A DNA stretch of 64,000 nt from Maylandia zebra (Eukaryota; Chordata; Actinopteri; Cichliformes; Cichlidae). A program made the translations under genes and the position numbers. Below are positions 11,450-22,600 of this stretch, in pieces; the stretch's first letter is position 1, and the number at the start of each line of letters is the position of its first letter. The stretch lies in the NCBI RefSeq assembly GCF_041146795.1, contig NC_135174.1:6573878-6637877 (forward strand). The letters are read 5' to 3'. A model generated the notes under the pieces. It had not been told where the DNA came from. It searched no databases and saw only the letters and a list, made by a program, of their open reading frames with translations.

Positions 11450-12985
11450 TTAGAACAAAAGGATAAACTTTAAATACCAGATTTATAATAGTCCTTTAAA
11501 TGTAGTAGGACTACAACATGAACATGATAAAGGCCCGTATGTGCATCAGACAGTTTTTGCATAGCTGACTGATGTTTGTCTATCACCAAATATGTTTCAC
11601 ATTAGTAACAGTCCGGAATTTCCCCGTTATGAATGCCCTTTGTCCTGGCATGGCCTAGGCCTCAGTTTGCTAGATTTGATCCTGTTACCTATATTAAAAC
11701 CACATTTACCACTTTGATTGAAAAACCTTTTTTTTTTTCCAGCTTAGGCTGAACCAAAGCTCTTATTTCCACAAAAACAATAGAAAAAAAAAACAACTAA
11801 ATTACTGAGTAATTCTTTTTGTATTTTTGTTTTTAGGGTTCATAAAAGTTCACGAAATGTCAAAGCATAGGTGATTATTACATGCTAGCACTGTAACCAG
11901 TCAAAGATAAGTCTGTTGCTTTGCACTAAGTAGCAGGCATAAGTATACAAGCTTGGGCTCCAAAGAAACTACATGGCAGCAGCCAAAATAACAACACTTA
12001 GGCTTTTTTTTCGGTAGCTGGTTGTGTGCCCACAAGTTTCAGTTACCCAATTCCTTCACAAAGTTTCAGGCCAACAGAAGGAGTGACATACATCATCCCT
12101 GTTTGGTGCATTAAAGCTGCAAGACCAGACATGCAAGACCAGACATGGGCAGAGCACAGGAAGAAAACACTGAAATTTATGACACCCCTGAGCCAGGCAC
12201 TCAGTCTCCAGCTGCTCCTTCAGAGGCCAAAATAAGTGGAATGGTGCTGTGTGAGGTTAAGTATATAACTGCAGCAGAGTGCTGCTGAAACAGAGCACAC
12301 ATGCTCAGCAATTGGCTCTCTTACAGATTGGAACCATGAGTCACATTCAAGGGGCAGCTCTTAGACTCTGTCTGCTGTTACCATAAGCCAGATGATAAAT
12401 GAGAAGCAAAGGAAATAGATTTTCAGCAGAAACCAGCAAGTGTGGGTTAAATGCCTTGCTGAAGGACACAAGCAGTAGTTGGATGATTGTACGACTGGCT
12501 GTTGCTGGGGTCAAACCTGTGACTCGTCAGGAAAAGATCTATGTGTTATTTATCGGTCTATGGCAATTGCTGCTTAACACATCCTGAGTGCTGCAGGACT
12601 GAGTAAGATAAAATTTCAAGTGAACAGACTGTATGACCTCTTATATAATGTGCCATATCCAGTAGTTACAGGAGGCACAGTCTGACTGTTCACTAAGGGT
12701 TTGACTCAGGTCAAATGGCTGAAAATATTAATACCATGTACATTACAAATTAATATAAAAAAACAAACATTGCGTGAATATATCATAAAGGAGTAGATGG
12801 AGCAAACAGCAGAATGTGTAAGAGATATTCAGACTGTAATATTTCAAACTGAGACTCAAACTGAGACTCAAAGGCTATTTCATGGGCAGAAGTGGGCAAT
12901 TCCTTCGTTATGTCATTATCAATTAAGTAGGTAAAAGGTTTTTGAGTTAATTTGAAGTATGTTGCTTGCATTTAGAACAGACAAC
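11450..12985. other. No recognised gene
   Basis: AT-rich sequence with short poly-A and poly-T runs and no convincing exon or known repeat. Confidence 0.5.
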
Positions 12986-12989
12986 ATGC

Positions 12990-13260
12990 AGTCAAAGGAG
13001 CTCTCCATGCAGGTGAAATAAGCCACCCTCAAGTCGTGAAAACAGAAAAAACCCATCTGGGGAAATTGCTACAATATTAGGAGTGGCAAAATCTGTAATT
13101 TGGTACATCCTGAGCAAGAAAGCACTGGTAAACTCAGCAACACAAAAAGAGCTGGACGTCCATGGAAGACAACAGTGGTAGAAGATCGCAGAATCATTTC
13201 CATGGTGACGAGAAACCCTTTCACAACAGCCATCTAAGTGAACAGCACTCTGTCTCATCT
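12990..13260 (+). mobile_element. Tc1-like transposase N-terminal relic
   Basis: The plus strand reads, with stops and shifts, as the helix-turn-helix part of a Tc1 transposase ('ILGVAKSVIWYIL', then a 'GRQQW'-like linker). No inverted repeat ends were recognised. It is inactive. Confidence 0.5.
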
Positions 13261-13359
13261 ATGGATGCACCCAGTTAAACAAGCTTGTAAACTTTAGCTG
13301 ATACCTCAGCACTCCAACTTTCTATCCAAATAAGGTCAATTTTGCCTCCAACAAATACT

Positions 13360-14104
13360 AAGATGGTAAAGGACGAAGTGCAAAATCAAGAATTCACAAC
13401 CCATCTTAGCAGTGCACGACTAATAGTTGTCCTGTGGACAGATTCCTCCACCTGAGCTGTAGATCTCTGCAGCTCGTCCAGAGTCACCATGGGCCTCTTG
13501 GCTGTATTTCTGATCAGCGCTCTCCTTGTTCGGCCTGTGAGTTTAGGTGGACGGCCTTGTCATGGTATGTTTACAGTTGTGCCATACTCCTTCCATTTCT
13601 GAATGATGGCTTGAACAGTGCTCCGTGGGATGTTCAAGGCTTGGGAAATCTTTTTGTAGCCTAAGCCTGCTTTAAATTTCTCAATAGCTTTATCCCTGAC
13701 CTGTCTGGTGTGTTCTTTGGACTTCATGGTGTTGTTGTTCTCAATATTCTCTTAGACAACCTCTGAGGCCATCACAGAGCAGCTGTGCTTGTACTGACAT
13801 TAGATTACACACAGGTGCACTCTATTTAGTCACTGGCACTCATCAGGCATGGCACTCATGTCTATGTAACTGACTGCACTCAGACCAAAGGGGGCTGAAT
13901 AATTACGCACACCCCACTTTTTAGTTATTTATTTGCAAAAAATGTTTGGAATCATGTATGATTTTCGTTCCACTTCTCACATGTACACCACTTTGTGTTG
14001 GTCTTTCACGTGGAATTCCAATAAAATTGATTCATGTTTGTGGCTGTAATGTGACAAAATGTGGAAAAGTTCAAGGGGGCCGAATACTTTTGCAAGCCAC
14101 TGTA
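13360..14104 (-). mobile_element. Tc1-like element, 5' portion with one inverted repeat
   Basis: On the minus strand a start at about 13725 begins 'MKSKEHTRQVRDK' and continues as a Tc1 DNA-binding domain through 'GYKKISQALNIPRSTVQ'. It decays near 13370. The terminal inverted repeat lies at about 13990-14102, ending 'tttgcaagccactg', and is followed by TA. The catalytic domain and the opposite end are missing. Confidence 0.75.
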
Positions 14105-14510
14105 AACAATTCTTGGCCCGCTGATACTAAAGAGCCCAAAGTGTGCCAAGAAAATATCCCCCACACCATTACATATCACTACCTATACCTACACTATTCA
14201 TGCTGCTGAATCCCTGATTCATGTTGTTTCATAACTCTTTATCTACATCAAATTCTGTTCCTACCATTGTGATGTGGCAGCAGAAAGACTCATCAGACCG
14301 GGAAATGTTTCTCCAATCTTCTGTTGTCCAGTTTTGGCGAGCCCAATGCGAGCTGTAGCCTCAGTTTCCTGTCTTAGCTGACAGCAGTGACACTTGGTGT
14401 GGTGTGCTGTAGCTTATCTGCTTCAAGGTTTGCATTCAAAGACTTACTGTTGCCTTCCTAGAAGCAGTCTGTCCATTCTCCTTTGATCTCTGATCGAAAT
14501 ACTCTTCACT
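14105..14510. mobile_element. Decayed DNA-transposon fragment
   Basis: Words such as 'cagcagaaagactcatcagacc', 'tagcctcagtttcctg' and 'atctgcttcaaggtt' match a dispersed fish repeat I recognise, with many substitutions and gaps. It sits immediately beside the preceding Tc1 end. The superfamily is uncertain. Confidence 0.45.
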
Positions 14511-14627
14511 TCAGCACGTTATCTTAATCAAACTACGCTGTCTGATTAAATACTTGCATTAATAAGCCGCTGAACCTGTTCAGAGAGTATACATGTACAA
14601 GTGCATACAAGCATGCATTGTACTCAC

Positions 14628-14688
14628 CAGTTAAAAAGATAATCCTGATTGCTGCCAGCAAACATCCACGTGTCTTAAACACTCTCAT
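14628..14688 (-). CDS. Putative signal-peptide exon
   Basis: On the minus strand an ATG at 14688 begins 'MRVFKTRGCLLAAIRIIFLT' and reaches a strong donor 'actg|gtgagtac' after 61 bases. The exon therefore ends in phase 1, the usual arrangement for exon 1 of immunoglobulin-type receptors. The peptide has a basic N-region and a hydrophobic core. Phase and strand agree with the stalk and transmembrane exons at 6193-6243 and 3523-3611, but the expected extracellular exon between them was not found. The three may be unrelated. Confidence 0.33.
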
Positions 14689-14719
14689 CGTTCTTGCTGT
14701 CTGCAACACACTCACTGAC

Positions 14720-15620
14720 TTCTTGAATTGCCTTTCAGCCTTTCATACAACAACAAAGCATTTCCTGAGCTTGTGGGCTTCAAAGCTTTGCTGACTAAAA
14801 GATTACATCTATCTTCCTTCTTTTGTATGTCACATTTCCCTGTGCATGTTAAATTGACAAATACAACTTCTGGGTGTTATTAGTTGCAGTGTGCTGTATT
14901 TCTGTTGCTTTATAATGCAAGTTTGCTACAAAAGTTTCATAAATTCCTCAGATGTGGTCAACAGTCTGTGTTTGTTGTTTGTGCAGTCAATTTGATATTC
15001 ACACCCGTCTGTTTATTAATGAACATCATTAACTGTGTGGCACTGATCCGTTTGATACGCGTTGGCAGGTATTGTTGGTTGTTTGCGTCGAGAGATGTTG
15101 GCACGGTAAGCATGATGTTCCATTGGATTTATTTCTGTCACCAAGATATTACAGGTCAAGGTGTCCGCTCAGACCAAACTGGCACCAGACCAGCATTGAC
15201 TTGCAGCGTACCATGAAGTCATGAAGTTGTCATGAATATTTTGGTAGAGCCATGGTTTAGCCATGTCTAACAGCTTCACGTCTTCTATGATGATGATTCA
15301 AGTGCATTTTTAAAATCCTTTTGCTTGAAAGTTACTTGCCTTATCAGCATTGGGGGTTTACATTACTACAGTAGTGGTGTAAGTCCCCCTCTGGGTAAGT
15401 CCCCCTCTGGGTAATAATGATAGTCTGTTGAGTCATTTCTTCCAACAGATCAAAGCACATTTCTAGCCTCAGCTGCAGATGAAAAAGAAATGTTTAACAA
15501 AACACCTTTAATGTCTATTATAATAACAGAGCAGCTCTGTAGTTTGCAGAATTTCCTTTCTGCAGTGACCTACTTGAGTCTTTTATTTTCACTATGCAAA
15601 TTTTCTTGAGAAATCAGTAG
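14720..15620. other. No recognised gene
   Basis: Contains a 110-codon plus-strand frame (14884-15216) without recognisable domains or splice context, and a short direct repeat of 'gtaagtccccctctgg' near 15379-15412. Confidence 0.45.
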
Positions 15621-15626
15621 TCTTAT

Positions 15627-15729
15627 AAATAATTATCTTATTATTAATTATTTATAATAATTATCTTAGAAATAATTATCTTATTATTAATTATTTATAA
15701 TAATTATCTTAGAAATAATTATCTTATTA
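15627..15729. repeat. AT-rich 43-base tandem repeat, about 2.4 copies
   Basis: Units start at 15627, 15670 and 15713 (partial). Each contains 'aattatcttattatt' and its near-palindrome, so each strand can fold into hairpins. Confidence 0.85.
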
Positions 15730-15734
15730 CTGTG

Positions 15735-15800
15735 ACAAAACAAATTTCCCACATGTGGGACTAATAAAGGTTATCTTATCTTATCTTATCTTATCTTAAT
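15735..15800 (+). mobile_element. LINE 3' tail with (TTATC)n
   Basis: The sequence 'cacatgtgggactaataaagg' followed by repeated TTATC is a typical 3' end of a 5'-truncated fish LINE. No coding part remains. Confidence 0.5.
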
Positions 15801-16429
15801 TGTTACACAATATATTCCCTATTTTAAGGGATGTCAGACATAGCAGTTACTCAGTTTGAGTTTATAATCAAGATACGAATGTAGCTGGTAAAACAACAAG
15901 TCATGTATCAGGTCTTTCTTGATGCTTTTTACCTATTTTTACCTTCACTGCACCTCCACTGTACATGATCTGTCTCAGCTGTCCTAGAATTCCCATACCT
16001 GGGTTTATTAGCCTGCCAGAACTTGAGGCCGGTTACCCCCTTTCCCTGCCTGTCCCAATTCTCAGCAGGCATGAAGAAGCATGATCCAGGCTGGTGTCAG
16101 ATGTGGGTGTCAGTCATAATGGTAAAAACAAAGCCTGGATCTGGACTGTGAGGCACTGATCTTGTTTATTGGTTGTTGGTTTTTTTCCATTCTCTTTATG
16201 CACATCAGTCAATGCCTCTGATGTTCATATATATCCCAGTTCGACATATTTAAATAACCAGAGATAGGATTCTCATCAATGTGTATGCATAAACATTGTA
16301 TACTTTGAACAGCACCACAATGAAAAAGTGTCTTTTTTAAATAATTTACAGTAATATTCTTCTATAAAACAGGCAGACCCTTGAAGTACTACAATTAACC
16401 AGAAATAACTTCTATGCAAGGGAAACGCA

Positions 16430-16692
16430 TAGATGTGGTGGTTAGCACTGTTGCCTTACAGCAAGAAGGTCCTGGGCTCAGATCCACTATCTGGGTGTGG
16501 TCTGGAGTTTGCACGTTCTCCCTTATTAGTATGAGTTCACTTAATGGTGTTAGTTTAACTGGTGATTCTAAATAGCCCATAGATGTGAATGGTTGTCAGA
16601 CTCGTGACCTCTTGAGGGTGTTCTCCTCCTCTCGTCCTATGACAGCTGTGATTGGCTCCAGTGGATAAATGGAAGAAAACGGATAGTTAGCT
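16430..16692 (+). mobile_element. tRNA-derived SINE
   Basis: It starts 'gtggtggttagcactgttg' (box A region) and has a box-B-like 'gggctcagatccac'. The body includes 'gtttgcacgttctccc' and 'aactggtgattctaaat', and it ends 'tggaagaaaacggatag'. This is a high-copy fish family; a part of its tail recurs near 1698-1780. Confidence 0.7.
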
Positions 16693-16699
16693 TACATGG

Positions 16700-17735
16700 A
16701 TTTTGCATAACTGGTTTTCAGTCTCTGATATCAGATTTCTGACAAGTTTGAACAAACTTTCATGGAAAATTCCATCAGTTGAAAGCTGTCCAACATTCCC
16801 GTGTTAATTCCCACGTGTGCATCTATGCCAGGTTAAACAAATGTGTATGGAGTGTATGTATTTGTGGAAGTGCTCATATTTACTGTAGATTGTTTAGCCT
16901 AATGCTTTAAGACATTGTGTGAGCTGTTTGTCCATTTATCATAAATGCATACCTAAAAGAAAGGCTGGCGAGTGCATATTCCTTACAGTTCCTTACTATT
17001 GCAGGTCTCTGAATGCTTGAGCTAGCCAAGATGACAGCAGATAAAAAGTGAAATAGCCATGTCTAAATTAGCTTACTAAAATTACTTGATGTTTACCAGC
17101 TGCTGAAAAAAGTCAAAATTCCAGTTAACTGAGTTATTCCACTTAAAATAGGTGAAGCTATGGCTGTTGCAAAGGCTACAGTTGACCTATTTTTGGTGAC
17201 TATATTTTCCCGTATAAAATAAATTTGAGCTGCCCAACGTTTCTCAAACACTCAACTTCCTCCATTTTGAGACTACACAAGGTTAACCACTACATATGAC
17301 CTCACCTATCGACTTTCTCTGCCTCACAAAGGGTAACAAGTCAACAAAATTCCAGCTCTGTCTCATCGTAATCTCACAGCAACAACAGCTGCTGGTCCTA
17401 AAACTAGATTACTCAGTCACACAGAGTCTTGTAAACAGAGCTTCAACAACAAGAATGAGCCCAGCTCCGCCGTATCAGTCAGCAGACGTCTGCCTCCAGC
17501 TGCCAATCTCCACTTCAGGGACTTTGTGATGCAATATCAGAAAGCTTGTTTGCCCGGGAGACAGTAGCAGAATTAGTCAGCTGCTAAATGCTAGCGAGTG
17601 GTATAACCATAAAAGTGTACATCATTCGTCTTTATTGTCCAAGGATAAACCCAAACAATGGCTAATCTCTATTGACAGGAAGGCCTTGTCATGTTTTCAG
17701 GGTTGGCAAAGGTAAAGAGTGGGCCCATGTCTATC
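16700..17735. other. No recognised gene
   Basis: No known repeat or convincing exon was recognised. Confidence 0.45.
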
Positions 17736-17744
17736 AGCCCTCAC

Positions 17745-17775
17745 TGCCTTGTTATAAAAATAACCAATGACAGTG
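17745..17775 (+). promoter_or_regulatory. MEF2-like site and CCAAT motif
   Basis: 'ataaaaataa' fits the MEF2 consensus at nine of ten positions and lies just before 'ccaatgacag'. It is about 1.8 kb upstream of the large muscle-type gene. Such AT-rich matches are common by chance in this composition. Confidence 0.2.
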
Positions 17776-18837
17776 TTCATTTCATCCTGCCCCTCTGTCT
17801 TGCCCTGCCACTCGACACCCACTGGATATTCCAATGTGAGCAAGCTAGCTGGGCCCTCTGTTGCTGCTCAGTTTGGCCACACCGACTTGTGCGTCTATTT
17901 TGGTATCATTTGAGTTCACAATCAGAAGCCTGGCCACACCAGCGCATTCGAACATGGATCTCAGGGCTTGACTCACTTTGGTGAGCTTTCTTTATTTCTT
18001 CATCCACACCAGCGATTGACAACATTTAACTATAAACGTGTTCTCGACAGGCGGATCCTTGGATTCTACATTTAGGACTTGGTTTTATGCAAACCTCGGA
18101 CTCTTAAACTCAGCATGAAAGACCCATCACCAAGGTGAGGGAGCAGTGTGATTTTTATATGAAGACATGTACCTTAAAACCTTTAAACCTTTCAAAGTTT
18201 TGTGCTAAACATTAATCTCAAAAATCGGACATACATTAGTTTTCTTACTCTAAAATAACCGTGTTTATTTATTTTACTTTCACATCAGATATACTAACAT
18301 TGAGAACAATTAGGACAACTAAAATTACACTCCAGTGGTTTTTGCCTTTATACAGTATAGGTGACTTGGATAACTCATTCCTTGGGTATAAATACACAGG
18401 CAGATGCTGGGAAAGTACCGTGGCGCTAACTGATCTCTGCTTTAAGATGGTTGGCAAGTGAAGAGTCCTGGAAAGCCAAAGTCTTCTGTAAGTCTAGTCT
18501 AAGATACAGTAAAGCGACCCAGTTTTGGATATTTAATCTGTTAGGTTCAGATAATAAAATAAAAGTAAATATCATAATATTCATTTATCTTATTTTTCTC
18601 TGTTTTAAATGTATCCACCTTTCCTGAAAATCCTTCTTGACTGTGAATGTAAACACTTCTTTGATGAGAGACCTGCTTTCCATTTATTCCATTTTAATGC
18701 GCTAAACATATCTATAATTCATGAAGTGTGTACGGTTATATTTGTCTCAATCAAACCTCTTATATGGAGAGCAATGGTTGTGTGAATAGTTGAAGACTTG
18801 AGTTATATGTCTGTGGCTATGCTCCCAGGTCAGGCCG

Positions 18838-18910
18838 TATAAATAGGTTAATGAGCTATTCTAAAACCTCACCCACATAGCTCAAGGAAGCTACAGTAGA
18901 GCAGCTGCTG
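18838..18910 (+). promoter_or_regulatory. Candidate core promoter (TATA) of the 19.6 kb gene
   Basis: 'tataaatag' at 18838-18846 is followed by 'ctattctaaaac' and by a CAGCTG E-box near 18902. TATA plus E-box is common in muscle promoters. The first-exon donor that would join to the acceptor at 19474 was not identified, so the transcription start is inferred only. Confidence 0.28.
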
Positions 18911-19351
18911 CTGATCTGTGACACTGACTGACGATTTACTCACATTTCCTGCCTTCTTTTCTATAGATTCATGTCAATATTGTCATGCATCTAAAGCTTA
19001 GCAAAAAATATACCTAGATAACAGCTGAACAAATGTTTGACATTTAAATGAAAGATCTTCTTCTTTTAAAGTGAATGTTGATTGTGAAGAATATCATTAT
19101 TTCAAATATGTGGACACAAATAACAGAAATCTTCATATTTTTCCTAAAAAAGGGAAGCATTTATTTTCATCCCATGCTTGGTGCTCACAGCTTAAGACAT
19201 CATGCGATGCTTAAAATAACTGCATGGTATGAAGTGTTTGTCTACTGCCTGCATAGTGACAGCATGGCTGTAGCCAGCACATGTTGTGTACATAAAGGTC
19301 ATCAGTGCAGCGAGTTCAAAACCATTTAAAGTAATCATGTCAGTCAAACAA

Positions 19352-19361
19352 CCATTTTTGG
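19352..19361 (+). promoter_or_regulatory. CArG box (SRF site)
   Basis: 'ccatttttgg' matches CC(A/T)6GG exactly. It lies 113 bases before the acceptor of the large exon. SRF sites drive many cardiac and skeletal muscle genes, which suits the family of the downstream gene. Confidence 0.35.
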
Positions 19362-19603
19362 ATTCTTGACTTGCACAAATGCTAACAGTTAACTGCTTAA
19401 ACTGTGTGACAGTTAAACGGTTTTAGAAAAGCTTATGTGAAAACTAACACTGATTTCACTGGCTTGTTTTTTAGGAAATTTACGTAACCCACCGCTTTCC
19501 AGATGTCATCCTGAGCTGGAAGAAACTGGAACCTGCAGAGGAGAAGCAGCTGTACAGGAGGCACAGCTGGTGATGCAAAGACACAAAGACAGTCGCTGAC
19601 ATC

Positions 19604-22600
19604 ATGAGCTGCGTGGAAAAGCGACACATGAGCCATCGGGCAGGGAGCATGCTCCACCACCGCTTCCCCAATGGCTTCACGGACTTGTTCATGGACGAGA
19701 CCGATCGGGAGGTTAGCACTCTCACCGATCGAGCCTTCCGAAGTCTCTGCGTTGGAGATGATGCAGTTTACAATGATGACTTCTTGTGTGGATACTCGCC
19801 TTTCAGCTGCCACAAACCTCTGGCGGAGGAGCCACTTAAAAAGAATCCTATTAAGGAATCTAAAAAACAGGGGCAAAGCAAAAGTGAGAAAAATCACACC
19901 CAGCCATGGAAACACCATCAGCAGAAAACTATATCCCACATGTCATCTTTCCTCAAAGCTTTAAGCGCCACAGAGGAAAGCTGCAAGGGGATGTTAATCA
20001 AAAATGGAAGCACGACTGATGCTAATGGAGAATCGTGGGATAAAACGGCACTTCGCAGCATTCAGAGAGAGCTGTCAGAATTCTCCTCAGATTATCACAC
20101 CAGTCTCACAGATCATCATTACAAAAACCCTCTTAAGCATCAGTCTGCTGATGGCTCATCCAACAAAACTGGCAAAGACATCGGCCTTCCTACAGGAAAA
20201 TCCAAAAGGATTAAAAATGGGAAGGCCACTGTCAAATTAAGAAAACTTAACATTAAAAACTTTTTTCTCCACAGTGAGTTTAGTCCTTTTCAGACATGGA
20301 CTGATTTTAACCAGTTCCCCTTTGTCCAGGGGGACACAGTGAGCTCCGTTCTCCCCCTAGATAATATCCCTAAAATGTACGAGTTGCCGCTGTACAAGGA
20401 ACTAACCAAGGCATGTAGAAAAGAAACTTTGCATGCGGAGAAGCCTCTGTCATCTCAGAAAGAAGAAGCTCAGCCTTGTTCTCCCACTGCTCCTAAACCC
20501 ATGCCTCCCCCACAACCACCAAAGGTCCTACCAAAGCCCTCAGTGGCTCCAGCTGAGAAGAGGTGCTCATCCGATGGAGGGAATGGAACTGCTGCCCCCT
20601 GGAGGCGCAACAGGTCCAGAGCAACAAGTGCTGTTCTGGTCAATCAGCCTGGGATGACTCCTCCAGAAAACCATTTGAAAACAGTGGATGAAAGTCTTTT
20701 GTTGGTCAAAAAGGAAGTCATATCTGTGGAAGTCAAAGCAGTTGAGGAGGTCAGCTCTGTAGCTTCTACTCCGTTCAACATCTGCCAGCTGATGACTCCG
20801 CTCATTCCCTCCAGGCAGCCGACAGAAACATCAGAAATCCTCCAAACGGTCCTCTCGCCTTCTGCATTTGACCTTCCGCTCAGACCGCACTCTGAGGCCA
20901 AGGGGACCCCTGAACCTCAAGTTAAGCGGGACAGCTACAAATCACTGGCCTCCAGCATCCTCTTCAACCTCAAAGACAATAGGAAAAGGGTGAAGAGCCG
21001 CTACAGTCCCCCTAAATTCAAAACTGTGGAGCTGCCCGAAGGCGGCACAGACGACAATCAGAAAAATCCACGAGCTGGTTCTGAAGGCAGTGGATCTGGT
21101 TTAAGCACACCTGCCATGACGAAAGATGGACTGACAGTCTGCAGTCCTATTTTGGAATCCCACGGATCCCCAACTGTTGATCTTACAGAGGATAGGTCTG
21201 ACAGGCCTCTGTCAGACGATTATTTGTTGTCAAATCTACTTCAGAGCAAAAGGGAGGCTCTTGGGGAAGAAAACTCCACGCCCCCCTTTATATACCCAAA
21301 GAAGAACAAGAGCTCAATGGCTAAAAAGCAAAACTACCCTTCTTTGAATCTGTACAAGAAAGCCAGCCCTGTTGACGGTGATATAAAATATCTTCAAGTC
21401 CCTCAGAGCACACCTGCACATACAGATGCACCAACCGAGATGCAGAAAGTTTCGCCGCTTATGCTAAACAAAGAGCTTTCCCCTAAGGCACTGCCAGCGA
21501 ACACGGGGCTTTCACCAAACACTTCAAATATCATCAAAGATTGCTTACCCCTAATTTCACCCCACACGCTTGAGAATGAGGGTCTGCCATCAGTAGGGAA
21601 AAGGCCCCCAAATGTGCCAGAGAAAACAAAGTGTCCAGTGAAAGACAGGAAGGATAAAGTCTTTGGGGCACAGCAGATGTCTAAGGAAAAAGAGGCCAGT
21701 GGCCAAATAATAAGCACAGTGGATGTGATCAGAGCAGCGAGAGAAGCAATTAATGCAGCCAAAAATAAAGCTCAGTCAGATAGCATCAACAAGCACGCAG
21801 CAGACAGAGAAGAACTGCGGCAGAAAGAAATTGATGAGAATGTTTCAAAGGAGGTGTTAGGCAGCAAGAAGGAGAGTTTGGTGGCAGAAAGCAATTTTTT
21901 ATCCCAAAACAGGAATGAACTGAATAATGGAAAGCAGGTTAGCAACAGTAGTAATGTCAAGAAAGAGCCACCACCTGTTCCAGTGAGAAATATTGCTAAA
22001 TCTGATATTAAACTTCCTCTTGATAAACAGCAAATGCGTAATGATGAATTGGAGGAACCAAAACTAGATTTGCCACCAAAAGAAAATGATTCCATCCAGA
22101 AACAAGGCAAGCTAAAATATATATTCTCAGCCAGACAGAATAACTATATAAAATATCAGAGATTTGCAGTGACCGATGATGAACAAGTCGAGGAGAATGA
22201 AGAGGGCAATCCGAACGTGAATGCAAGAGGGGAGTTGGATGAGGAGGCGAGAGAAATTAAAGACAGCGAGCACATAATTAATGATTTGAATGCTTTGAAA
22301 GAGCTGGAGAGAGCTAGGCTTGGTAATCGCATTCTCGAAAACGCGAGGAGCAAACTGGAGGTGGTTAACATAGACAAGGAGACGAAGGCTAAAAATGATC
22401 TGATCTCAAGGGAGCTTCGAAATATAAAGAGAGGCATGCTGTCGATAAGAGGCAACACGTCAGCCAAGAGAGAAATGTTTGCAAAGAGAGAAAAGGAGCA
22501 GAACAAACAGGAGGACTTCGCAAAGTTAGATAGCAATGTAATCGTAAACAAAGCGCTCATAAATGACAACTATGACAAAGCCAAAATGGCACTCGAAGAG

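Noticed and set aside
14884..15216. 110-codon plus-strand frame with hydrophobic patches
   Set aside because: No start context, domain, splice site or codon pattern supports it.
19475..19570. Open 32-codon stretch before the start of the large gene
   Set aside because: It ends in TGA before the ATG at 19604, and joining it to the best upstream exon-like ATG (18116) gives an immediate stop. It is treated as 5' UTR.
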